Shown here piece by piece: positions 28,788-38,222 of a stretch of DNA of 51,612 nucleotides. Position 1 is the first letter of the stretch. Every line of letters starts with the position of its first letter. This stretch comes from Candidatus Omnitrophota bacterium (GTDB lineage: Bacteria; Omnitrophota; Gorgyraeia; B26-G9). Location of the stretch: assembly GCA_018817165.1 (NCBI GenBank), contig JAHITY010000059.1, forward strand, positions 1-51,612, in the 5' to 3' direction. The notes beneath the pieces were generated by a model. That model saw only the letters and a list, made by a program, of their open reading frames with translations, was not told the origin of the DNA and searched no databases. The position numbers and the translations under genes were made by a program.

Positions 28788-30112
28788 TAGGAAACTCCTT
28801 TTTTCTTGACAATAATTTTAATTGGAGTGCCTTTAAAATTATAACTGCTTCTTATCCGGCTTTCAATAAAACGGAGAAAAGGCGCTTTTACCAATTCCGG
28901 TTTATTAACAATCATCGCGAATACCGGAGGATTCACTCTAAGCTGAGTAATATATTGAATTTTTAACGAAGGATTCAAACCATCCCGGCGCAGATGCTCA
29001 TTGATTTTGTCAAGTGTTTCCGCTAAAGCTCCTTGTTTAATTTTATATTGTGAATTATTCCATGCTTCCCGAGCCAAGGCGAGCGCCGCATGCACATTTT
29101 TCCCATTCTTGGCTGAACATAAAATACTAAAAGCAAAATTCATATAATATGCTTGCGTGGTCAGGGTATGCTGACATGCTTCAATATCAAGTTTTACTAA
29201 ATCACATTTATTAATCCCAATAACACAGCATTTATCCTCATCTTTGATCAAGCTTAAAATATGCAAATCATCTCTGCGCAAACCAACTTGCGCGTCAATT
29301 AAAACAATGCAAACATCTGCCCGTTTAACCGCCTGAATTGTTCTTGATCGAGAAAACAGATCAATTGCTTCTTTAGGTCTTTTTTTTCTTTTAATTCCCG
29401 CGGTATCAATCATCAGATAGTCATGACCGTCTACAGTAACTCGCGTATCCACTGAATCCCGAGTTGTCCCCGGAACGTCAGAAACAATAACTCTTTCTTC
29501 TTTAATCAAAGTATTAAAAAAAGATGACTTGCCCACATTCGGCTTACCGATTAAAGCAACTTTTAAAGCTGTCTCTTCTATCTCTTTCTTGCGATTCCCC
29601 GGTTTTAAATGCTCAACAACAATATCAAGCAATTCATCAATATTTAAACCATGCAGTGCTGACACAAACACCATGGGTTCAATCCCCAGTTCATAGAAAT
29701 CAGTCAGATGGGTAATTTTAGACATATCATCAACCTTATTCACAACTAAGATAATTTTACGATTAGCTTTTCTTAAAAAGTTTAATATTCCCCAATCTTC
29801 GGGAGTTAAACCCGCAGTCGAATCAACAATAAACAAAATTAGATTAGCCTCATCTATCCCCTTTTGGGCTTGTTTGATAATCTGATCTGACATTTCAGTT
29901 TTAGCTTCAAAATGAATTCCTCCGGTATCAACCAATTGAAATTCTTTTTTACCCCAAGTTACAGTAGCATAAACCCGATCCCGGGTAACTCCGCTTGTTG
30001 GCTCAACAATCGATTGTCTTTTTCCCAACAATCGATTAAATAAACATGACTTTCCCACATTCGGCCTTCCGGATATTGCCACCAGCGTTTCTTTATTTGT
30101 ATCCATATTCAT
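28787..30112 (-). CDS. der: Ribosome biogenesis GTPase Der (EngA)
   Basis: Two G domains: VAISGRPNVGKSCLFNRLLG and VALIGKPNVGKSSFFNTLIKEER...GTTRDSVDT. Confidence 0.96.
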   Translation of the reverse strand: MNMDTNKETLVAISGRPNVGKSCLFNRLLGKRQSIVEPTSGVTRDRVYATVTWGKKEFQLVDTGGIHFEAKTEMSDQIIKQAQKGIDEANLILFIVDSTAGLTPEDWGILNFLRKANRKIILVVNKVDDMSKITHLTDFYELGIEPMVFVSALHGLNIDELLDIVVEHLKPGNRKKEIEETALKVALIGKPNVGKSSFFNTLIKEERVIVSDVPGTTRDSVDTRVTVDGHDYLMIDTAGIKRKKRPKEAIDLFSRSRTIQAVKRADVCIVLIDAQVGLRRDDLHILSLIKDEDKCCVIGINKCDLVKLDIEACQHTLTTQAYYMNFAFSILCSAKNGKNVHAALALAREAWNNSQYKIKQGALAETLDKINEHLRRDGLNPSLKIQYITQLRVNPPVFAMIVNKPELVKAPFLRFIESRIRSSYNFKGTPIKIIVKKKGVS

Positions 30113-30140
30113 ACCTGCTCTCTAAAAATCGTTGTGCAAA

Positions 30141-30692
30141 CTATTTTCCCGCACTAAGTAATTTATTGCTTTTGTAAATATAATCCAGTCCTGAAGCAAC
30201 CGTAATAACCGCCGCGATATCCCACAATAAAAAAGAATATGAGAATTGTAAAAGAATAGCAATCACTGTCGCCATTTGAAAAAAAGTAGTTAATTTCCCC
30301 CAAATGCTTGGCTCGATTTTCAAGTTACTGGTAGTGAGATGTACCAGCAATGAGCCTAAAGCTAAAATCATATCCCGAGAAATGAATAAGATCAACACCC
30401 AAATCGGCAGCCTAATTTTAAATGAAACACTATGCGCAAAAGCCAGTACAATAAAGCTTGCGCTAAGCAAAAGCTTATCTGCCATTGGATCGAGAAAAGA
30501 ACCTAGCTTGGTTTGCATATTTCTTGTTCTGGCAATATATCCATCCAAAACATCACTGATCCCGGCAGCCAAGAATATTCCCATTGCCAAAAAGCGCAAA
30601 TAATCTCTTTGCGGTGAGCAATAAATTATACTGCCCACAAAAAAAGGGATTAAAATTACTCGGATTATTGATATCCAATTAGCTAGATTCAT
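30141..30692 (-). CDS. pgsA: CDP-diacylglycerol--glycerol-3-phosphate 3-phosphatidyltransferase
   Basis: MNLANWISIIRVILIPFF...AAGISDVLDGYIARTRNMQTKLGSFLDPMADKLL, the CDP-alcohol phosphotransferase motif. Confidence 0.92.
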   Translation of the reverse strand: MNLANWISIIRVILIPFFVGSIIYCSPQRDYLRFLAMGIFLAAGISDVLDGYIARTRNMQTKLGSFLDPMADKLLLSASFIVLAFAHSVSFKIRLPIWVLILFISRDMILALGSLLVHLTTSNLKIEPSIWGKLTTFFQMATVIAILLQFSYSFLLWDIAAVITVASGLDYIYKSNKLLSAGK

Positions 30693-30710
30693 AATTATAA
30701 GACAAACATT

Positions 30711-30820
30711 CCCAGCCTATCCGCTAGGCAAAAATTCTCTTTGAGCGGCGCTTTCGAGCGTAATTTTTACACGGATGTAAAAATAGCGAGAACGCGCGGC
30801 TGGGCCTGCACGATGCAGGC
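30711..30820. other. Multi-branched inverted-repeat element / candidate structured RNA between lepB and pgsA
   Basis: CCCAGCC...GGCTGGG outer stem enclosing GCCTA-TCCGC-TAGGC, TTCTC/GAGAA, CGCT-TTCG-AGCG and TTTTTACA-CGGA-TGTAAAAA, flanked by GCCTGCA-CGA-TGCAGGC. Confidence 0.6.
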
Positions 30821-30980
30821 TCAGGCTTAGTGAAAAGATGTGTTTTTGCCTATCAAACAACTGTTGCGTGTTTGCGACTAACCACGTTTACGAGTTCTGA
30901 TTGTCACTTTACAACTTTCTATTATCCTGTACTTATTTCTATTTTCTGTCAACCACAATACTAGCTTAATTAATAAAAAA

Positions 30981-31520
30981 TCACTCGATGATGCGCATGC
31001 GATATGGCGGCCAATATACAACCATTGCTTTGCCAATCAGATTTTTTTTAGGGACAAAGCCCCAGTAGCGTGAATCCCGGCTATTGGCACTATTATCGCC
31101 TAAAGCAAATAAAGCATCCTCCGGAATCTCAATCTTCTGATCAACCTCACCAAAATCACCCCGATTATAATAATAATTTTTTGTCAGATTTTTATCATCA
31201 ATTATATTATCATTGATAAAGATTCGGCCGTTTTTAATTTCTAATGATTCATTACTCAAGCCGATTAATCTTTTAATAAAAGCCAGCTTTGTATCCTCCG
31301 GATATTTAAATACAATCACCTCTCCCCGCTTTGGCTCTCTGAATTTATAAATAAATTTATTCACCAGAATCCGGTCACCCTCAATCAAAGTCATCCGCAT
31401 AGATCCAGTGGGAATTTTAAAAGCCTGAACAACAAAAGTCCTGATAATCATCGCCAAGACAAAAGCGATCAGCAAAGATTCCGCGTATTCTTTAATCACA
31501 GCCTTAACTTTACTATCCAT
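30981..31520 (-). CDS. lepB: Signal peptidase I
   Basis: FVVQAFKIPTGSMRMTLIEGDRILVNKFIY, ALGDNSANSRDSRYWGFVPKKNLIGKA. Confidence 0.95.
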   Translation of the reverse strand: MDSKVKAVIKEYAESLLIAFVLAMIIRTFVVQAFKIPTGSMRMTLIEGDRILVNKFIYKFREPKRGEVIVFKYPEDTKLAFIKRLIGLSNESLEIKNGRIFINDNIIDDKNLTKNYYYNRGDFGEVDQKIEIPEDALFALGDNSANSRDSRYWGFVPKKNLIGKAMVVYWPPYRMRIIE

Positions 31521-31533
31521 TTAATCATCCTTT

Positions 31534-33330
31534 TTAATCATTGATTTGCAATATAGCCCGAAAAGCCTCTTGAGGGATCTGCACTTTACCAAATTGTTTC
31601 ATGCGCTTACGTCCCATTTTCTGCTTCTCTAAAAGCTTTCTTTTTCTGGATATATCCCCGCCATAACATTTTGCCGTAACATTTTTTCCCATAGCTTTTA
31701 CATTTTCCCGGGCAATTACTTTTGCCCCGATTGCTGCCTGAATCGCTACCTCATATAATTGACGAGGAATAAGTTCTCGCAACTTTGAGACAATTTGGCG
31801 GCCCTTAAATTGGGCATTATCCCTGAAGACGAGAAAAGACAAAGCATCGCAAGCGTCACCATTGATTAAGATATCCAGCTTAACCAGCCGAGTTGCCCGA
31901 TACCCGATCAATTCATAATCAAGTGAACCATATCCCCGAGTAATTGATTTTAGTTTATCAAAAAAATCAACAATCACCTCACCCAAAGGAAATTCATATG
32001 TAAGCAGCACTCTTTGTTCATCAAGAAATTCTTTATTAACGTATATTCCCCGCTTAGATTGAGTTAAAGCCATGACCACTCCCAAACAATCTTCCGGAAC
32101 AATCATAAAAGCTTTAATATAAGGTTCTTCAATATCATCAATTTGTGTTGGTTCCGGAAATTTAGAGGGATTATCGATTTCAATCAGATCTCCGTTTGTT
32201 TTTAATACCCGGTAAACTACACTCGGAGCAGTAGCGATTAGATTTATCTCGAATTCTCTTTCCAATCTTTCCTGAACAATATCCATGTGCAAAAGACCGA
32301 GAAATCCGCAACGAAAACCAAAGCCCAAAGATGGACTGCTTTCCTGCTCAAAAATAAAACCATAATCAGTTAATTTAAGTTTGTGCAAAGCATCCCGCAG
32401 ATTATCAAAATCAACACTGCTCACAGGATACAATCCGCAAAAAACCAGGGGATGAACTTTTTTAAACCCCGGCAAAGGTTTTTCCGCCGGTTTTTTAAAA
32501 TCAGTAACTGTATCACCGATTAAAACTTCCGCCGGGTCCTTGATATTACAAATAATATAACCGACTTCACCGCAAGATAATCTTTCAACTTTTTCTGGTT
32601 TAGGATTTAAAATTCCCGTTTCTAAAACTTCATATCTTTTACCGGAATCCATAAAACTAACATGCATCTTTGGCTCAATAATCCCATTAACTACCCGCAA
32701 ATAAACCACAACTCCCTTATAATTATCAAAAACTGAGTCAAAGATCAAACACTGCAAAGGATTATCTTCACTGCCTTCGGGATGCGGAATATCCCTGACA
32801 ATCCTTTCCAGAATTTCCACAGCCCCTTTTCCATCTTTAGCGCTGGCGAGTAAAGCCTCATCTTCAATGCATAGCACATCGTGAATCTGATGCGCTACCA
32901 CTTCCGGCTGAGCATGCGGTAAATCAATTTTATTAATTACAGGAATTATTTTTAAATTCTGCTCAGTCGCCAAATGAAAATTAGCCACTGTTTGCGCCTG
33001 AATCCCCTGCGCCGCGTCCACCAATAATAAAGCGCCTTCACAAGCGGAAAGTGACTTTGCCACTTCATAACTAAAATCAACATGTCCGGGAGTATCAATA
33101 AGATTTAATTGATAGCGTTGGCCGTCTTTTGAATTAAAATATATTCTCACTGCCGAAGCTTTGATCGTTATCCCCCGCTCTCGCTCAAGTTCCATATCAT
33201 CAAGCATTTGATCATGAAATCCCCGTTTATCAATTGATTGGGTTATTTCCATCAAACGATCCGCCAAAGTTGATTTCCCATGATCAATATGAGCGATAAT
33301 GCAAAAATTTCTAATGTTTTTTCTTTTCAT
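31534..33330 (-). CDS. lepA: Elongation factor 4
   Basis: [25 protein letters not shown]...[11 protein letters not shown]-terminal [28 protein letters not shown]. Confidence 0.97.
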   Translation of the reverse strand: MKRKNIRNFCIIAHIDHGKSTLADRLMEITQSIDKRGFHDQMLDDMELERERGITIKASAVRIYFNSKDGQRYQLNLIDTPGHVDFSYEVAKSLSACEGALLLVDAAQGIQAQTVANFHLATEQNLKIIPVINKIDLPHAQPEVVAHQIHDVLCIEDEALLASAKDGKGAVEILERIVRDIPHPEGSEDNPLQCLIFDSVFDNYKGVVVYLRVVNGIIEPKMHVSFMDSGKRYEVLETGILNPKPEKVERLSCGEVGYIICNIKDPAEVLIGDTVTDFKKPAEKPLPGFKKVHPLVFCGLYPVSSVDFDNLRDALHKLKLTDYGFIFEQESSPSLGFGFRCGFLGLLHMDIVQERLEREFEINLIATAPSVVYRVLKTNGDLIEIDNPSKFPEPTQIDDIEEPYIKAFMIVPEDCLGVVMALTQSKRGIYVNKEFLDEQRVLLTYEFPLGEVIVDFFDKLKSITRGYGSLDYELIGYRATRLVKLDILINGDACDALSFLVFRDNAQFKGRQIVSKLRELIPRQLYEVAIQAAIGAKVIARENVKAMGKNVTAKCYGGDISRKRKLLEKQKMGRKRMKQFGKVQIPQEAFRAILQIND

Positions 33331-34706
33331 AATAATTCACTACCAAATTCAATCAGGTCCTTTGTTCTATTTAATGTTTTTGATTCCGCGTAAATCCGCA
33401 CTACTGGTTCAGTACCTGAAGGTCGAATCAGCAGCCAGCTTTCATCTTTCATGATAAATTTTGTTCCGTCATATGTCTTTATTTCAATAACATCCTGGCC
33501 TAAAATTTTTTTCGGATGCGCTATAGACTTAGTTACTTTTATTTTTAAATCGCGCCGCAAATAGTAAAATTTGCCAAAGCGTTTCTGCATATCTTTAATG
33601 ATTTCAATTATTCCCTGTTTCCGATAAGCCATTGATTCTAGAATTAATAAACCGGAAAGGATCCCATCACGTTCAGGCATATAGTTTTTAAACCCGATCC
33701 CCCCTGATTCTTCTCCGCCAATTAACACATCATCATTAATCATTTTTGCCGCTATATTTTTAAACCCAACCGAAACTTCTTCTAATTCCAGATTATAAAA
33801 AGATGTGATTTTATCAACTAATGTTGTCGTTGTCAGGCTTTTGACAACCTTGCCGGTCATTTTTTTATTTTCAATGAAATGGAGCAATATAAGACATATC
33901 GCCAGATGCGAACTAATCAATTGCCCATCCGGACACATTGCGCCGATCCGATCAGCATCACCATCTAAGGCAATTGCTAAATCATAGGGCTTAAGTTTTA
34001 GCGCTTTTTCTAAAGCAAGTAAATTCTGAGCAATTGGCTCGGGATTAACCCCTCCGAACAAAACATCATGATTTGCTCGGATAGTATCCACTGAGCAAGC
34101 AGAATTCTTTAAAACTTGATCAACAATCCCCACGCCCACACCATGCATACTATCTACTAGAATCCTAAATTTATTTTCTTTAAACAATTTAATATCTAAA
34201 TATTTCTTAACAAAATCAATATAAGGCTTCTGCATATCAACAAGTATAATTCTGGCAGGCTTTTCTGTTTTCAACCTAGGAAAATTCACTCCGGTTCTGA
34301 TGATCAGCTCAATTTCCTTGGTCATTTGCTCCGGAGCAGTTGCCCCAAATTCATCTTTTATTTTTAATCCGTTAAAATCATAAGGATTATGACTGGCTGT
34401 CAAAACAACTCCACATACTAAATGATTCGCTCTCACATACAGACTTATCGCCTGTGTTGGAATAGGCTGTGTACTCATAAAAACCGGAACACCGTTATGA
34501 CTTAAAACATCAGCTACGGCCTGAGCAAATCTATCTGACAAAAAACGTTTGTCATAACCTAATGCTATCCCTTTTTTATAAGTAGTCTGTTTATATTTCT
34601 TTAAATAAACCGACAAAGCCTGACTGATTCGCTGCACATTTTCAAAAGTAAAAGTATCCGCGATAATACCCCGAAAACCATCTGTTCCGAATTTAATTCC
34701 CTGCAT
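33327..34706 (-). CDS. Phosphoglucomutase/phosphomannomutase family protein
   Basis: [57 protein letters not shown]. Confidence 0.92.
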   Translation of the reverse strand: MQGIKFGTDGFRGIIADTFTFENVQRISQALSVYLKKYKQTTYKKGIALGYDKRFLSDRFAQAVADVLSHNGVPVFMSTQPIPTQAISLYVRANHLVCGVVLTASHNPYDFNGLKIKDEFGATAPEQMTKEIELIIRTGVNFPRLKTEKPARIILVDMQKPYIDFVKKYLDIKLFKENKFRILVDSMHGVGVGIVDQVLKNSACSVDTIRANHDVLFGGVNPEPIAQNLLALEKALKLKPYDLAIALDGDADRIGAMCPDGQLISSHLAICLILLHFIENKKMTGKVVKSLTTTTLVDKITSFYNLELEEVSVGFKNIAAKMINDDVLIGGEESGGIGFKNYMPERDGILSGLLILESMAYRKQGIIEIIKDMQKRFGKFYYLRRDLKIKVTKSIAHPKKILGQDVIEIKTYDGTKFIMKDESWLLIRPSGTEPVVRIYAESKTLNRTKDLIEFGSELL

Positions 34707-35349
34707 TTCTCAACCTTTCAATTGCCTTAGTTCTATTCTGTGCCTTAAACACATACGAACCAGCTACCAACATATCCGCGCCATTGCGCACCACTAGAGG
34801 CGCAGTCTGATCAGTAATTCCGCCATCTACCTCAATAATCCCTTTAAAAATTTTTCTCAGCTGAGCAATTTTCGGCAATACCTCAGGCATAAAACTCTGC
34901 CCGCCAAAACCGGGATTAACACTCATCACTAACACCAAATCAGCATAAGTCAAAAATTTTTTTATTTGACTCAAAGGAGTTGCCGGATTAAGACTGATCC
35001 CCATCTTAATTTTATGCTTAGCTAATTTTGCCTTAATCTTTTTAATCAAATTTAAATTAGAAACTTCACAATGAACTGTTATAATCGAACTTCCCGCGGC
35101 AATAAAATCATCCAAATAAAAGCCTGGATCATTAATCATCAAATGCACATCCAAAGGAAGTTTTGTCCGTTTTTTAATACTCGCGGTAACCGCAGGGCCA
35201 ATACTAATATTAGGCACAAAATTTCCGTCCATAACATCAACATGCACCCAGTCAGCTCCGGCTTTTTCAATGGAATTAACTTCTTTTTCCAAACGACTAA
35301 AATCAGCTGATAAAATTGATGGCGCAATCAGCAGTTTTTTCTTTAGCAT
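34693..35349 (-). CDS. rpe: Ribulose-phosphate 3-epimerase
   Basis: IAPSILSADFSRLEKEV, WVHVDVMDGNFVPNISIGP, VMSVNPGFGGQSFMPEVLPKI, EVDGGI. Confidence 0.96.
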   Translation of the reverse strand: MLKKKLLIAPSILSADFSRLEKEVNSIEKAGADWVHVDVMDGNFVPNISIGPAVTASIKKRTKLPLDVHLMINDPGFYLDDFIAAGSSIITVHCEVSNLNLIKKIKAKLAKHKIKMGISLNPATPLSQIKKFLTYADLVLVMSVNPGFGGQSFMPEVLPKIAQLRKIFKGIIEVDGGITDQTAPLVVRNGADMLVAGSYVFKAQNRTKAIERLRNAGN

Positions 35350-36632
35350 TAAAACCTCCGCAAAATATTAATTAGCTTTTTCTGTTTTTTATCATCAACC
35401 GGCCCAACAACTGAAAGATTTAAATTATTATTACTGAATATTTTTTTTGCCAATAATCTTATTTGTTCAGCCGTGACTTTTTCTATGCCCTCAATAACTT
35501 TTTCCACATATTGCGGCTTGCCTTCAGTCATAATACTTTCGCCTAACCAACTCATATGTTCCAGCGTATCTTCCAGTCCCATTAATAATTGTCCGCGACA
35601 GTATATTTTTGCTCTATTTAATTCACTTTTTTTCACATTAACCCGGGAAATCTTTTTTAACTGTTCCAGAATTAAGCACAAGGCATTTTCCGTATTCTTA
35701 TTCACCACACCGGCATGGACAATAAACGCGCCTGTATCGCTAAATCTTCTTATCGCTGTGGCAATTTCATAAGCATAGCCATTTTTTTCTCTGAGCTCAT
35801 TAAATAAACGGCTAGACATATTTGCCCCTAAAATAACATGGATCAATGTCATTGCATGCCGCAGCGGATCTCTCCGGGGCACAGCATGAAAACCTAAACA
35901 TAAATGTGTCTGCTGCGTATCTTTTTCCAGAAAAATATGATTCGGTTTTACTTGGTCAATAATAATCGGATCATATGACCGCTCTTGTCTTTGTTTTGAA
36001 ATTTTATTTTTATTTTTTAAAATTTTATCCAGATAAGTTAGTATCTGTTTATGAGAAATATTCCCGCAAGCAGTAACTAAAACATTGCTCAGATCATAAT
36101 ATTTTTTCATAAAACTAAGCATAAAAGGTTTATCAATTGCTTTTAAACTATCAAAATCACCTGCCAAATTTCTGCCCAATGCATGATTTGGCCAGAGCAA
36201 TTCCTGCAAGCGGTCATAAGCTAGATGATTTGGCAAGTCAAAATACATTTTAATTTCTTCAAAAATTACCAACCGCTCCTTAGTAATATCACTTTTCTTA
36301 AGCAAAGGATCGATAATTATATCCAACAGAACATCAAGCGTGCTTTGGCTATGCTTGTCCAGCACTTTAGCCATAAAACAAGTTAATTCCTCTGAAGTAA
36401 ATCCATTTAATAAACCGCCCAACCCTTCGATTGATTCTTTAATTTGGCGATAAGTTCTTTTTTTAGTCCCCTTAAAAACCATATGCTCAATAAAATGCGA
36501 AATACCGCTAGAGGCTTTTGCTTCATATCTACCGCCCACGCCAATCCAAACACCCAAAGCAACACTTTTTGCTTCAGGTACTTTACAGGTGGCAACTTTT
36601 AAACCATTTTTTAATTCGCTCAGTTCATACAT
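35349..36632 (-). CDS. M16 family zinc peptidase
   Basis: GISHFIEHMVFKGTKKRT (HxxEH) and an inactive-half-like C-terminus. Confidence 0.93.
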   Translation of the reverse strand: MYELSELKNGLKVATCKVPEAKSVALGVWIGVGGRYEAKASSGISHFIEHMVFKGTKKRTYRQIKESIEGLGGLLNGFTSEELTCFMAKVLDKHSQSTLDVLLDIIIDPLLKKSDITKERLVIFEEIKMYFDLPNHLAYDRLQELLWPNHALGRNLAGDFDSLKAIDKPFMLSFMKKYYDLSNVLVTACGNISHKQILTYLDKILKNKNKISKQRQERSYDPIIIDQVKPNHIFLEKDTQQTHLCLGFHAVPRRDPLRHAMTLIHVILGANMSSRLFNELREKNGYAYEIATAIRRFSDTGAFIVHAGVVNKNTENALCLILEQLKKISRVNVKKSELNRAKIYCRGQLLMGLEDTLEHMSWLGESIMTEGKPQYVEKVIEGIEKVTAEQIRLLAKKIFSNNNLNLSVVGPVDDKKQKKLINILRRF

Positions 36633-36717
36633 ATATTATAAAAAATCACCCCCGGTTTTTTTAATTTTAAATTCTTAACTTATAGATTTTACTCAATTTA
36701 GACCAATTTGTCAAACA

Positions 36718-36746
36718 AAAAAGCTCCTCATCAAGAGGAGCTTTAA
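36718..36746 (-). terminator. Intrinsic terminator of the small ORF at 36780
   Basis: AAGCTCCTC-ATCAA-GAGGAGCTT; minus strand ends in TTTTTT. Confidence 0.75.
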
Positions 36747-36779
36747 AAAAACCAATTAAAATAGCTATATCCTTTTTCC

Positions 36780-36977
36780 TTAATGTTTCATTAACTGCCT
36801 GATCTCTGCTTCAGTTTTAGTAAGCTTAATATTCAAAGCATACTTAGTAACATAAAGTTCATTGTTTTTATAAAAATAATATGCTAAATATAATGACCCT
36901 ATAAAATTTACCAGTCCAGTGTTTTCGTCTCGCTGAACCTGAAATCTGCGCTGTATGAATAAATTATTATTATTCAC
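36780..36977 (-). CDS. Small hypothetical protein (65 aa)
   Basis: GTG start at 36977 after AAAGGAGGGTGTT; MNNNNLFIQRRFQVQRDENTGLVNFIGSLYLAYYFYKNNELYVTKYALNIKLTKTEAEIRQLMKH; own terminator downstream. Confidence 0.6.
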   Translation of the reverse strand: MNNNNLFIQRRFQVQRDENTGLVNFIGSLYLAYYFYKNNELYVTKYALNIKLTKTEAEIRQLMKH

Positions 36978-37121
36978 AACACCCTCCTTTCGATTAATTT
37001 TTATAGAGATTATAAAAGTACTTAATAATATAATAATAATAATGATCTTATATGAAAAGTATATCACATAGGGAGATTATGCGCAAGGGCTCAAAACAGC
37101 GTATAGCGGATAGCGTTTAGT

Positions 37122-37216
37122 TAACCGTAGGGGCGCTGCTTGCCTGCGCCCGATTATTAATCTAACCGATTATAATAATATATATTATTACGGGCCGGGA
37201 CAAGCACGGCCCCTAC
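37122..37216. repeat. Intergenic GTAGGGGC-family inverted pair
   Basis: CCGTAGGGGCGCTGCTTGCCTGCGCCCG ... CGGGCCGGGACAAGCACGGCCCCTAC; same ends as the 2.65 and 2.83 kb elements. Confidence 0.6.
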
Positions 37217-37247
37217 TCTACAGTCTGGTGACATTTATACGCTGCTC

Positions 37248-38222
37248 TTAGAATTTACAAGAAACTCCGAATTGGTGCAGATAGTCTTCATTACCAACAG
37301 CAGGATCTTGCCAATAAACAAAAGTATAGTCCAAATAATAACAAACCGGATGTGTAATAAAAAATTCCGAATACTGCCAGCCCAAGCCTAAAGAGTAATA
37401 TTTACTGGAATCTACATCTGAATTAGGATTATGAACCCCCAACCTTAAGGAAAAATCATCATTAATATAATGCTCCATGCCCAAGCGAACATTTTGACTA
37501 AAATCAGAACCTCTATCTTTTGTATTACCAGTCAAGTCATAAATATCAAAAGTCAACACAGTAGCAGCATCAACATAATAAGCTAAACCCGGACGCCAAA
37601 CTCTGATCAATCGACTATTTACCCCATGAATCGTAAAAGTCGGTTCATTAATATTTTCCACCAATAAACCCAAAGAAAGGTTTTCCGTTATTGACCACAA
37701 AAACCCCGCATTTAAACTTAAAGCCGTATCACTGGAACTGATCCCGGGAATTTCTGATTTAAAGTTAAAATAATTCAAGGAAATTCCCCAAGCCTTATTC
37801 GGATCAGAAAAAAATTGCCGACCATAAGCAATGCCTGGCTGCCACAAAATTGTTTTGCTGCGAGTAATCTGGTTTTCATAAGTGCTGTTTTGAAAATATA
37901 CACCGATCGCGCCTTGCTCAGAATCACTCTGCGCAACCTTACTAGTATAAACAATATAATCATCACTCACAAAATCACCGGTAATATAATCATTTCTTCC
38001 ATTAATTGTTGAAGAAACAGAAACCTCATGATCTTTTTGCCAGCCAAGTCCAGCCGGATTCCAAGTACTAGCATTGGCATCATCAGCCAAAGCAACAAAT
38101 GCTCCGCCCATGGAAATTGGGCGGGCGCCGCCTTGCACTGCCCAAACATTTTGATTAAAAATAACAATAAATCCAATTATAAATAAATTGATTAAAAGCC
38201 TTTTGCCTAGATATTTAAACAT
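37248..38222 (-). CDS. PorV/PorQ-family outer membrane beta-barrel protein
   Basis: VQGGARPISMGGAFVALADDANASTWNPAGLGW, typical N-terminus; FSLRLGVHNPN; C-terminal beta strands. Confidence 0.8.
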   Translation of the reverse strand: MFKYLGKRLLINLFIIGFIVIFNQNVWAVQGGARPISMGGAFVALADDANASTWNPAGLGWQKDHEVSVSSTINGRNDYITGDFVSDDYIVYTSKVAQSDSEQGAIGVYFQNSTYENQITRSKTILWQPGIAYGRQFFSDPNKAWGISLNYFNFKSEIPGISSSDTALSLNAGFLWSITENLSLGLLVENINEPTFTIHGVNSRLIRVWRPGLAYYVDAATVLTFDIYDLTGNTKDRGSDFSQNVRLGMEHYINDDFSLRLGVHNPNSDVDSSKYYSLGLGWQYSEFFITHPVCYYLDYTFVYWQDPAVGNEDYLHQFGVSCKF

